From Skeletonema tropicum (taxonomy: Eukaryota; Bacillariophyta; Thalassiosirophyceae; Thalassiosirales; Thalassiosiraceae): a stretch of 64,000 nucleotides of DNA. The stretch is from the NCBI GenBank assembly GCA_037178625.1, contig CM074130.1, forward strand, positions 3,968,001-4,032,000. The letters run 5' to 3'. The notes beneath the pieces are model-generated. The model worked only from the letters and a program-made list of their open reading frames with translations. It was not told the DNA's origin and did not search any database. Each line of letters starts with the position of its first letter. Position 1 is the stretch's first letter. Below, one piece after another: positions 35,269 to 46,900 of this stretch. Both the position numbers and the translations under genes were made by a program.

Positions 35269-36225
35269 TAGTGTAATGGAATTTCATACGGGTGAAATTT
35301 CACAACTGCAACTTTCAGGAAACGTTCAGGGTGCAATTTGTCACAATTTTGGCCAAAAATGAAATTTCACAAAAGTTTCAGCCATCAGCCATCAACCATC
35401 AACCACTTCCACTTTCATGATGACGATGACGATCGTACCAACTCATGGTAGAACTATCCTCTCCCAAAGGTGGAGAATAACTACTTGATGAGCATCACTT
35501 GATGTGTTTCCTCTGCGATCCAAAGTCTCGTGTCTGGAGGGAGGTATTCCACCTGCAGACTAATAAGGCTGCACTTGTGAGAAAGATGGTCGAGTGGTAT
35601 GTGCCCTTGGATGTGATGGATCTGATGAGATGCGGAAGAGAGTTGTGATGGATTTTGAGGAGTTTGACACTCAAGCCAATGGCTGGTTTGAATCCTTCGC
35701 AGATTCCCTTCCGCAAATTCTATCTTTGGAGGAACTGCAAAAAAACAAGTCTTTTGGTATCAAAGATGTGGTAAAGTATGTGGAAACAACCGTTGCTATT
35801 TCTGGACGCTTGGGATCGTTTGAGTGTTATGCAGGGACGTCTGACTTCTATCGCTTGGTTGCTAAGCCTCTGTTGTCTATGGGAACTGTAGGATCCATGG
35901 ATTGTGAATGTAGGGCCAAACCTTTGAAGAACACCATTCTTATGAAGGATAGGAATAGGATGTTGGATCCAACTGGTGTTGCACTTCTTCGAGGATACGA
36001 GAACCTTCGTCATATCATGCATGCGAAGAAGGTGCTTGGAAAGAGGATTGCAGACTCCCTTAACCCTTAACTGGACTCGAGAATGGTGGACAGGGGTGCG
36101 GGGGTGCGTGCGAACAGTGAGGAAAATAAGCTAGTGACATTTGAAACTGAAATTCCATGAAATTCCATGACATTTCACCCTGAAACTTCCAAGAATTTCA
36201 AAAAGGGTGAAATTCCATTACCCTA
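35269..36225 (+). mobile_element. hAT-superfamily DNA transposon, 957 bp, with target duplication
   Basis: The 8-bp repeat TTGTATCC stands at 35261-35268 and 36226-36233. The element starts TAGTGTAATGGAATTTCA and ends with the reverse complement of TAGGGTAATGGAATTTCA (17/18 match). An 8-bp duplication and terminal TA(G)NG agree with hAT elements. Subterminal 'tgaaatttca'-type motifs are repeated inside both ends. The length is too short for a full transposase. Confidence 0.85.
35487..36070 (+). pseudogene. hAT transposase C-terminal remnant
   Basis: An upstream piece ('DEHHLMCFLCDPKSRVW', 'VRKMVEWYVPLD') is in one frame and the rest in another (shift near 35630). The end 'FYRLVAKPLLSMGTVGSMDC' followed by 'KDRNRMLDPTGVALLRGYEN' has the layout of the hAT dimerisation region, where a small-residue 'LL S.. 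..S...ER' helix is followed by 'K.RNRL' and 'LR.NLR'. The N-terminal zinc finger and most of the catalytic core are missing. The family call rests on this region plus the element ends. Confidence 0.55.
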
Positions 36226-36450
36226 TTGTATCCCCCAATTCTCATGAAACAATACTACTTAGCGCACAGCAGGGCACCTAAAAGAATGGCGCACATACAG
36301 CCCGCGGCAGCGCAGCGCGCCGAGCGCCGAGCCAATGACCTCCAGTGACGAATGATGCTTTCATGGAGTTTATCTACATGGAACATCGCACTACAACCTA
36401 CAACATTTGACTACTACTGGACAGGCAATATACATAAGAGATCTATAGCA

Positions 36451-37522
36451 ATGGGCCAAACATTCTCTTCACCTAGCGGTCCATCTGCTGAGAGCCTGCT
36501 TGCCGCATCAATGGAAGGGGATATCGACAAAGTCAAAAGTCTTCTGGGCCAGCTAATTGCAGATAGTGACAATCGATCCACTCTAGCGTCTTGTGTAAAT
36601 AGGACTGATCCGTCAGGCAATGCTGCCATACACGGTGCAGTGTTCGGTGGACATTTGGATGTGCTTGAATTCTTGTGCTCATGTGGTGCCGATTTACTGA
36701 TGAAAAATTCTCTTGGATGTAGTCCTTTGTGGATAGCCGCTGGGTATGACGAGATCAACTGCTTGGAGTTTCTTGCAGAACAGCTTGACTCCGCTGGAAA
36801 GTGGGAGGAAGCTTTGATGCATACAAATACGTCGGGTGATACACCATTTTTGGCTGCTTGTTCGAAAGGCAACATTGCTTCATGTAATTCTTTGCTATCA
36901 TTGGTGGAAAAGTATTCTAAAGACAATTACTTCAGATGAGTCATCATGGGAGATGAAGAGAAAAATGATTCGTGCAGCTAACAATGGAGGGGACACTCCA
37001 CTCAAAGTGGCTGTTGGGGCTGGTCATGTTGAAGTGGTGACTTTTTTGCTTCAAGTAGACGACGAGATATGTAAAAAGATCGAAAGCAATGATTCGCAAT
37101 CAAGATGTGTCAACACAAAGAACAATGCTGGTCTAACGCCGTTGATTGTGGCATGCGAGAGAAATAATGTGGACATTGTCAAGATTTTGTTAGAGGATCA
37201 AGGTGATGGAGCTAGTGCAGATGTAAAAATTTGTGACTCAAAAGCTAGAAGTCCACTTGCAGTCGCCTCATTTTGCGGATGTAAAGATGTAGTTGAATAT
37301 CTTCTCTCAAATCCAATTTCTGCGGCACTGATAAATGAAGTGGATGAGAATGGATGTACACCATTATGGCTAGCTGCTAGAACGGGTGATTTGGCAATGG
37401 TGAAACTACTAATAGATGCAGGCGCAGATGAAAAGATAAAGAATAGTGAAGGAGTGTCGCCTGAAGACGTTGCAGTAAAGTTCAAGAAAGAAAAGGTAGA
37501 GCAATACTTTGCAGATAAGTAA
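36451..37522 (+). CDS. Ankyrin-repeat protein, one frame shift
   Basis: Starts 'MGQTFSSPSG' at 36451 and contains about seven ankyrin units, for example 'GNAAIHGAVFGGHLDVLEFL', 'GDTPLKVAVGAGHVEVVTFL', 'GLTPLIVACERNNVDIVKIL' and 'GCTPLWLAARTGDLAMVKLL'. The first frame stops at 36937-36939. A second frame takes over near 36920 ('TSDESSWEMKRKMIRAANNG') and runs to 37522, so a 1-nt indel is inferred; no intron with GT..AG fits. Total about 355 aa. The Gly-2/Ser-rich start could permit N-myristoylation; that is speculative. A truncated antisense relative of the 5' end is at about 860-1125. Function is unknown beyond protein binding. Confidence 0.8.
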
Positions 37523-37615
37523 AACGAGAAAGTTGATCATTGTTTATTCCACGATACCATACCATCAAGCAATAGCTGTCATAGCGCCTTGTATGGTACA
37601 AAAGATGATGGTTCT

Positions 37616-40600
37616 TCATGTCTTCGGTAGGAACCAACTCTTGATCGATTTCTGTTTTCCCTTTGTTGAGTTGGTCGCTTGACCAGCCAACGATTCATTC
37701 GAAGACTGGCGCTCCAATTCAATAATTTCCTCTCCTTCCTCTTGTATCGGTGGATTTAGTTCGCTGCCCATAGCTCCTGTGTCTGCATCATCAACTACTG
37801 ATGAGCTTTCTACCTCCATCGTACTGTCTAATCCATTTGGAGGCGGCTTGCCAAATAGGAAAGTTTGTTTCTTCTTTTTACTCTTGGGTGGAAGCCCAGT
37901 AGTCTTGCCTCTCTTTGAAATTGACGGAGCCACTTTCACTTCATTTTTTGTTTCAATTTGCACAGTCCCCGGAGCCTGCTTGTCTAAGTTTGGGCTCAGC
38001 GAAATTCTGGCACTGGATGATTTGGTACCTTTGCTGTCTAGACTCTGAATGCTAGCTGCGCTCTGAATGCTTTCAGAGGGTCTCTTGTGAAGAAATGCAT
38101 CGATTTTCCGCTTCTTTGTAGGCTTGCTTATCTGTTCACCACCCTCGTCATCACTGAAATCAGACATCAACTCATCCTCGGAAAGCTCAGCCTTTTGAGA
38201 AGATTCTGTCACTGCGTTTTTAGCGTCTTCTTGATCTTCGGCAGCGACATGCTTTCCAGTCTTCCGCTTCTTATTCAATCGGAATACCAAGGTGTGCTCC
38301 TCTCCAGGGGGTGTGACTGTGGATGAAGACAACTTTCTCTTCTTCTCACTCGTGTCGTTTTCTTTGTCTGAAGAAGATTGTGAAGCTGGTTTCGCAGCTT
38401 CCTTGGGAGCCTTTGGTTTCGATGGCCCTGCCTTTTTGAAATTCGCACCAAGTTGTTGCTGTATCTTCTTCTTCGGTAGTAGCCGGGATCCCGCTGAAAG
38501 TGTGGGTTTGGGGAGAGTATTTCCTGCAGTTTTGATAGATTCAACATCGTGCTTCGACATTTTCCGACCAGAACCTTCATTTGGAGCCTGTGCAAAAAGG
38601 AATTTCGCAGAAATAGGACTAGATTGACATTTTTGTTCTGGTACGTACATGACTTGCTGAAAAATCTTTTTCGTCACCGAAGTCTCGTCACATAATGGTA
38701 ACAATGATAAGTTGCGGGGATGTTTCGAGTCAAAATTTCTGTTGTGTTCAATCTTAGACAGTTGGGGAGCCGACTTAGAGAGAAATGTCTTTTGGGCACG
38801 GTTTTTTGATGCAGGTTTTGGACTTTCTTTTACTGCCATTTTTGGACTCTGTTTGGACTGTGGAGGCGGTGCGGGCATAGCTTTTGCATCTGAAATAGCT
38901 TTATCCTTTTCATTTGACTCTACAGGAGGCTTGAGCTCTGTAGAAATGGCGGCGGCTAAAACTGGAGTTACGACAGGATCTCGGAGTGGGTGGCAATGCG
39001 TATCACCATCATCAACCAACACCCATGCATGTTCACAAGCTTCCTTCACACTCATCCGCTTCTTTGCATCTTTCTCAAGCAGCCTTCGAACCAAGTCCCG
39101 TGCCTCGCTGGATACATCCTTCCACTGGTCTTCGCAGAACACAACTTTGGCACTGGCCACGGCATCAAACCCAGCACTTACATCAAAAGGAGGAGAGCCA
39201 CTCAACAAAATGAACAAAATAACTCCAATTGACCAACAATCAATTTCTTTTCCGTAGCGACCATTGCCCATGACAGTATTACGGCGGCGAAGCACCTCCG
39301 GAGCAAAGTACAGTGGCGTTCCACAGAACGTCTTGAGCCCCTCTGCTGTCAAATTCTTCGCCAAGCCAAAGTCAGTTAATTTGATATCCACATCTGATCG
39401 TCGATCCACCACCAGAATATTCTCCGGCTTCAAATCGCGATGCACGACACCCCGTTGTTCATGCAGGTAATGCACCGCCGAGAGGATTCGACGGAATAAA
39501 CGCCTCGCATGTACCTCCGTGTACCTCTCCCTTTCCACAATACGATCGAATAAATCTCCTCCTCGTATCAGCTCCATTACCAGATAGATGGCTTTTCCCG
39601 GAGCAACAAACACATCAAACAACTTGACCACGTACGGATGGTCCAATGATCGGAGAATTTCTGCCTCTGCTTGAATTGCTGATAATTTCTCCTTGCTGAA
39701 AAAGTTGGCTCCTCCCATACCCCGCTCTGTGATGGAAATGATCTTGACAGCACGTTCATCACCTGTACGTCGATGGATGGCCCGACGAACTTCTCCGCAC
39801 GTGCCTGTCCCGAGAAGGTCACGTAGGTCATACTCATCTTCCACACGTCGACGACTAGATGAAGATTGATTATTCAAGAATGAACCTAGGGATGGCTTTC
39901 TGGTCATTGCTGGTGGACCACCACCTTTCGCACTCGTGGTAGCTGTCGCAGTAGCAGCATCGGAAGATGATTGTCCACTCACATTTGTTCGAGTCAAATC
40001 GTCACTATTCCCAACGTTTTTCGTGTGACATCGTGTTGCTCTCGGATTCACCGCTGCACTCTTTCCATTACTACTATTGCTATTGCCATTGCCGTGACTC
40101 TTTCTAGATGACAAAAACGATACCGGTGAACCAACACCACCACCACCTCCTCCAATCCCACACAAACTCTGCGAACTCGAATAATTATAATTCCAATGCC
40201 GTTCCTGCTCATACAAATTCACAAACACATAGGAATACTGCTGCATATACCTCTTTCGTTCATTCCCATTCCGTATTTTCTTGTAGAGTAATTTGGGATT
40301 TAGCAGACAGATAACATCACCGGTGTGGAGTTTGCGACGTTCATTTTTGCGGAGGAGGGTTGTTCCGTTGATGAGTGTTCCGTTGCCGGAGGTGTCTTCG
40401 ACGAATACTTCCATTTCTGGTGGATGATTTTTATTGTTGTTGTTCGATATTATAGTATTGTTGGGTTGGTTGGGAAGGTTGAGAAGACAGTACATACGAC
40501 AATGACGATTGGATATCATTGCATGGATGTAATCGTGTGATTTACGTTTCTTTTCTTCTTGTTGTTTTTGTTGCTCAGTGAGATTGTCTGCATTGATTGG

Positions 40601-41554
40601 TACTGGATTGTCTAATTTTTGGGCAGTAATGTCCGCCTGTATTGAATAATGGAAACGACAACAGAATAAAAGAATGGAAGGGGTTTGCGTTTTAGTCTAC
40701 CAAATGTCAAGAGAAAGACCAATTGACTAACAAAACAAGTAAATCAGAAACACTAAACACTGTACTGTTTCTACACTCACCTTGGCAGATCTGCCCAGCA
40801 CATATTCATTGAACCGATCACTCGGTATTAAATTCTTCAAGCCCAAAAAGGTCAATCCATCCTCATTTTGACTGTTGCCATCGTCATTATCATCACTTTT
40901 AGCTCCTCCTGATGATAATCTCCCATTATCCAAAGAGGGCGATCTACTACGAGTAATTGTTCGAGATTCCGGAGGCCTTGGTAGCATTTCAATTGCCTCC
41001 CTTGTACTCGGCCGTAGTGAAGATGTTGCAGCAGCAGTAGCAGATGATGTCGACGCGACGGCAGAAGTATGTTCGCCCCCTCCAATCGCAGAAGCAGCAG
41101 GTAGCGCTACCCCATTGGAACCAACGGGCATGAGCCTCCCCCATGGCAACGTTAATGGATCAATCATTGGTTGTCGACTATTTCCATCGTCGTCATCATC
41201 ATTGCAGTCATTGCCGTCGTCATCATCATCATCAAAGAGGCCCATTTGAGTCAAATCATTTCCAGTTTGTGTCATTTCATGTTGGGTGAACGACTCTTGC
41301 GTTTCGGGCTCCTCCTCCTCTTCTTCTTCAAAATCGACGTTATTATTTTCATTTTTTATTGGCGGTGGCGATGATTGTTCTGTCAGATTATCTGATAGCA
41401 CGTCGTCATTTTTGACATTATCGATAGCATCATCATCTTGGCTAGATTCTCTACCGTTCATTACGATATCGTCGTGAATATTATCGCCAGCATGATGATC
41501 TGAGCTAGCAACGACCGATTGTTTATTGGTGCTTCCGGGTGCACCGTCCGTCAT
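37616..41554 (-). CDS. FHA-domain checkpoint kinase (CHK2/Rad53-like) with C-terminal PIP box
   Basis: Two exons, 41554-40781 and 40636-37616 (intron GTGAGT..TACAG), 1264 aa. In order: an acidic N-terminus with an SQ/TQ cluster ('ETQESFTQHEMTQTG'); an FHA domain split by the intron ('NEYVLGRSAK', 'ISNRHCRMYCLL', 'DTSGNGTLINGTTL'); a kinase domain with Gly loop 'LLGTGTCGEV', 'AVKIISI', 'GVVHRDLKPENILV', 'KLTDFGLAKN', 'GTPLYFAPEVL'; and a long Lys/Ser-rich tail. Family knowledge: ATM/ATR phosphorylate the SQ/TQ cluster, FHA binds the phosphorylated form, and the kinase enforces the DNA-damage checkpoint. The last residues contain QKSIKSWF (codons 37654-37631), a match to the PCNA-binding consensus Qxx[ILM]xx[FYW][FYW]. 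No frame breaks. Confidence 0.9.
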
Positions 41555-42149
41555 ATTTATAAATATCGAGGGTAAAAATGATACCAACTTTACGCAAAAT
41601 ATTTTGGCAGATATCGCAGATTACTGGATGATAGTTGAGCCTACTTATTGCGTCATGATTCAATGAATGTTACGATACCCACACCCTTCTACAAGCAAAG
41701 CAAGCAAGCAAGCAACCAGCTGATAGATAATCGTGAGTAAACTCTTAGATGCACCATGCACCAGGCACCAGCGCTTTCACTTCACTAGTGATAAGTTGTC
41801 TGCGTGTGGAAGTGATTTTAGTATTGATTCCGACGTTGATCTTAATGATTGTCATTTTTCAAAAATGAGAAAGTCCGATGATCGATGATCAACGTTCAAC
41901 AGATACGTCATCATTCAAGCATGTTTGGTTTCAGCAAATGGCATGGATACAATACATACTGTATGGTTCATGTTCATGTTCATGTTCAGCATACTTACAT
42001 AACGACGATTGCATTTTGAGTATTTTCAGTTGAGTTGATAGCGGTGAACGGGCGGTGGTTGCACTCTCCTACAAAAAAGACACGAACAATATTATGAGCA
42101 CAAACAACTCAGAGAAGATGGACAGCAACGACAACAAAACAACAACAAC
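41555..42149. other. Divergent intergenic region
   Basis: Shared upstream DNA of the kinase (minus) and the MYND gene (plus). There are 'gttcatgttcatgttcatg' short tandem repeats near 41968-41990. No gene seen. Confidence 0.5.
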
Positions 42150-43189
42150 ATGACAAAGAGTTGTGCATCCTGCGGCATCACAGATCTCCACAACAACCAA
42201 GTCAAATTGAAAACATGTGCCGCCTGCAAATCAGTTCAATACTGCAGCATTCAATGCCAACAAGATCATCGACCACAACACAAACAATTCTGTAAGCAAC
42301 GTGCTGCGAAATTATACGACTGACAAGTTATTCCAACAACCGGATGGGACATATGAGGGAGACTGTCCAATCTGTACCCTACCAATTCCAATCGATCCAG
42401 AGGAATCCACTCGTATGTTCTGTTGCCTCAAATTGATTTGCAATGGGTGTCAATATGCCTATCAGAAAAGAGAGGCGGAGGAGGCAAAGCCATCATCATG
42501 TCCATTTTGTACGACAGCCTAGGTCATTTCCACAGGAAGATGATGTCGTCGAGTCAGATTTGTTGAAACGAATCGAGGTGAATGATGATGTCGCCCGTGC
42601 TGTAGCCATGCGTGAGATGGGTATCAAACGGTACCATGAGGGGAAGTTAGATGATGCATTGCACTATTGGAAAAGGGCGGCTAAACTGGGAGATGCGAGA
42701 GCACACTATCAATTGTCGTGGATGTATCATGACCTCACAATGGTGATGGTCATCCCGGAGTTGAGAGGGATGTGAAGAAGGGAGTGCACCACATGAAGGA
42801 GGCTTCGATTGGTGGACACCCTGAAGCCAGGCACAATCTTGGAATTCATGAGTACCACGAAGGCAAGTGGGATAGAGCGGTGAAACATTGGATCATTGCT
42901 GCCAATCTTGGAAGTGTAGAGTCAATGGACGTGCTAGAGAAGTGCTTTTGCACATGGAGACATGAGCGAGGAAGACTTTACAACAGCGCTTCGTACACAC
43001 CGGGCTGTGATTGATGCTACAAAGAGTCCACAGAGGGTTTTGGCAAAGGAAAATGATTTGAGGATAGTCTTGAACTCTGATAATGATGCAGATTTCTCTT
43101 ACTCTTTGTTGTGGCAGCACATAACTTTGGTTTTCTTGGCTGTTCTCTTTTGTGAGCGCCTCTGGGCAATGATTACTACTTTCATGTGA
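42150..43189 (+). CDS. MYND finger + RING-like + Sel1-repeat protein, frame-broken
   Basis: Starts 'MTKSCASCGITDLH' with a MYND finger ('KLKTCAACKSVQYCSIQCQQ', then H and C). A RING-like Cys cluster follows ('DCPICTLPIPIDPEE', 'MFCCLKLICNGC', 'SSCPFC'), then Sel1-like repeats ('GIKRYHEGKLDDALHYWKRA', 'NLGIHEYHEGKWDRAVKHWI'), and a hydrophobic end ('ITLVFLAVLFCERLW'). This is a common diatom architecture, probably a protein-interaction or ubiquitin-type adaptor. Four 1-nt shifts are needed, near 42310, 42516, 42735 and 42945 (one in a run of four T). Apart from them the domains read continuously, so the gene may be intact in the organism. Confidence 0.7.
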
Positions 43190-43985
43190 TGGATGTATGC
43201 ACACACATCCAATATTGTATAGCACTGGAGCTTCAGGTGCAGCATTTTGTTGCTATATTCTTATTCCTCTGGGTCAATACTATTAAGTTAATCAGATTAG
43301 ATATATATGATGCTGTAAGGGCCAGCTTTGGTACATCGCAATAAGGTCTTTTGCATTGTATCGCATACTTGGACTTGGACGAAAATAAACTGAGAAGTGG
43401 TGTGATCATGAAGCCATCAGCGCAGCAAACTTTGCTTCAGCACTTTGTGTCTATCAGATCGGTTTGCAGATGCAGAAGATAAGTAATTTGAATAAATATT
43501 GTATCGATTGTACTGAGCACAGACACAGATATATAGGAGTAGAAAAGGTCCTGTTGATAGATGTGATACTCCGTCTCACAATCTGCAAATGAAGATAATT
43601 TTAAACTAATAGATGAATTCTAACAAGAAAAGTAAGTATTTACTTCGCAGCCGTTATATACTCCCCAGTCTTTTTTGTCACGCCCTGATTCAAACGCACG
43701 CACATCCCGAGAGAATAGAACGCAGTCATCTCGCATTGAGATTCAATTCGTTGCGGCGGAGCCTGACGGAGCCTGTCGGAGCATCTCCAGTGTAGTTGGC
43801 TGTCGAGCGCCCACAACAATACAGCGGCGGCAGTTCAAGAAGGCCATATATGCAGCACGCGTGAAAGCTGAGAAGAATAGTTGAGTTTGAATTCCATCAG
43901 ATTGAGGCGACGGCACTCTCTCTATCCTGACAAAATTCGAATTCCACAAGATCACTAGATAGGTGTATCGTGAAATAATTCAACA
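43190..43985. other. Intergenic
   Basis: No gene is supported; short frames at 43613-43884 lack motifs. Confidence 0.4.
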
Positions 43986-46900
43986 ATGTCAGGTTCCAAA
44001 GCATGTGGCGATGACCAGCATCGTCCTGCAAGCAGTCCGACAAAGACACGACAACAGAATAATTTACTTCAAGAAGCAATTCCATTTGATTCGCCGGCCT
44101 CTCCCATTCCAAAGCAAAGTGAGAATCATATCGTCACCACTGCTGCGGCTGATTATCCGCATGAAATACCTGGAAGTAGCAATGATACCAGCAGTGAGCC
44201 GTATTTACTATCGTCCATGTCCGAAGAAGATCTCCAGCATAATCGAAACGGGCTTGAAGAAAGAGGAGGCGGCGGCGGTGGACCATCCTCTACTGGATTA
44301 CCTCAAGACCACCACAATCCTTATCATAGTACAGCCATCTCCTCCTCCACCTCCTTTGAAGAGACGACACCGCTTCCATATGGATTTTGAAGTCAAGCCA
44401 TCAACATCTTCTGACGAAAATAAATTCCACAATAGCAACACCACCACCAACAACAACAATGAAGCTGCACTTACTCCACAACAGAACGTGGTAGTAGCAT
44501 CAGCCCCCGCCATCAACAACAACACCTTTCCAAAGAAAGAACTCACATGTGTCACCGACGTAGTAATCCCCACAACAATCCCCTCCATACCCACCTCCGG
44601 CTCCTTCTCACCCCTTGGAAACAGCGTCACTTCCATGGATACAATGACACCCACCGGAGGAAATAATCGATTCCACGTACCCAAATTTTATGATTCCGAA
44701 GAGGAGGGGGTGGAGGGTTCATTGGTGTTGGTACCGAGTACGTCGAAATCAATGACGAGTCCAAGGATGGTCGTTACCCTCGTCTTCTTCCGTGGGTGGT
44801 GGTAATGGTAATGGTGGAGGAGGAAATAATCAGACACCACCACAACCACCATTGCCAAAAGATCATCGGCATGGGTTGACTACGACTCCGGCGCATTTGT
44901 TACCGTACCAGCAACGAAAAAAGTTGATTGTGGAACAACAGCAGCCTACTAGTGCTAGTGCTACTACTGCAACTGCAGATAAACGTCCACCGGTACCTCC
45001 ATCTTCTGCAAAATTACCATCGTTTCCAATGACATCATCATCGGAACTACCCCCACCAATGCCAAGTGGGGCAGAATTGGCCAAGAAGTATGGAGGGGTG
45101 GCGGAAATTCCTCCATTTAGAGGAGGTGGTGGTGGTGGAGGTGTGTCCAGTGGACAACAACAGGAATTGGGTACTAATGATGGTGGTAATGGTGACAATG
45201 ATCAGGATGACAATATTGTAGACGAAGTGATTATGACACCAATGAAAAAGTCGAAAAGTGCCGATGCATCGAATAAGGTGATATCCTCTCCTGTCAACAA
45301 CAAAAAAGCTGCTGTCGCGACTGATAACAATCGAGAACAAACGATGGATAATACTGATACATCCTCCAAAGAAGCACCCCATCCACCACCGCCGCCACCA
45401 CCAGCAGCAGCAGCATTCCAAGAAGTGATTTGTCCACCTCAACCTCCATCACCATCCATGCGGTCGGGTTCTCCTGGAGAAGGGAGCTATCACATTCGAG
45501 TTAGTAGTTGTGGATCAATATCGTCATTGGGCTCAATGGCAGTAGATAGTGATAGTATTCGTCATGCTCCGAGACGGGATCATCCGAATAATCAACATGG
45601 GGGTTTCAACAGCAACATTATCCACAAATGCAACCACCACCGCCACCCAATCATTACTATGGAGGATATCCACAACCCCAACAGCAGATGCGTGGTGGTA
45701 ATCCTCCAAATAATGGTAGTGGGTTTGTCGATTTAAGTCAAGATATTGCAATGTACCTTCATGGAGAACAGATTGCCAATGGTGAGGTTTCTGCTGCTGC
45801 TCATCATCATCATCATGGAGAGTATCCTCCTCAAAATTATTGGAATCATGATGCTGCTGCTGCTGCTGTATATGGTTACTATCCACAATCACCTCAAGTG
45901 GAACCAATCCCACCTCCATTGACTCAAGTTCCAAATATGCAAATGGGTCATCGGTCTCGTCTCCCATCCATTAGTGATGATGATTGGAGTGAAGATATTG
46001 AAAAGTACAAGGCAGACATGGAAGATGGCAATAGAGGAGGTGGTGGTGTCCAGCATCCCTATCCGTTACCTCCTCATCGTAGCTACAACAATTATGGTGG
46101 TCGAGATAGGATGGCATATCCACATCAGTTGCCACCCCCGGCTCAGAATCGTCAACGAGATCAACGGAAACGGATGGAGAATTATTCGCAACAGCAGCAG
46201 CAGCAACGTTCCGAGAATAGAGCTAATGAACGTAGCTCATTACTAGCTTCAAATAATAATCGAAGTTATGACGAGTACGGTGGTGGGAGTTGGAATGGCA
46301 GCAATGGCAATGGTAACAACGACCCAAACGCCAGCTATTACAAAACTCCACCTCGACGAAAGAAGAACACCCAAGAAACAAAGTCCACGAAAACGAAAAA
46401 AGTCCAAACGTCGTCGAAGAACTGAGAAGGAGAAGCTTCGTAATTTGCATTCAACAGATTCGTCAGAAGAGGATGAGAAGCAGCTTCGACGTTCGGTACG
46501 GACTTCGAGGAGGAAGAAACGGCATGGTGGTGGTGGTGGTGGACGGAAGAGACGGGGGGATGATGATATAAGTGATACAATGAGTGAAACGTATTCGGAA
46601 TCGTTCATGACGACGGCGAGTTTGACAGATAGATTAAAGTCTGCGGAGGCTAGTGTCAACGTGTTTCAACGGATGATGATTCGGACCAAGCTACTTATTT
46701 GCAATTTGCCATTGTCGGCAGCTGCTATATCGTTTTCGATCGTGTTGCTGGGGATTGTTTGGTTGAGGCGAGCAGAGGAAATATTGACATCGTGCAAGGA
46801 GGTGAACTTTCACTCGTCGCAGTGCAACTTTCCGGAGTTTCCTGGGTGTTATTTTTGTGATACATTTGATCACTGGTATCAGGTGGCGAATAAGTTTCAT

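Noticed and set aside
38712..39257. 181-aa open frame on the plus strand
   Set aside because: Antisense to the kinase gene, which has strong domain evidence.
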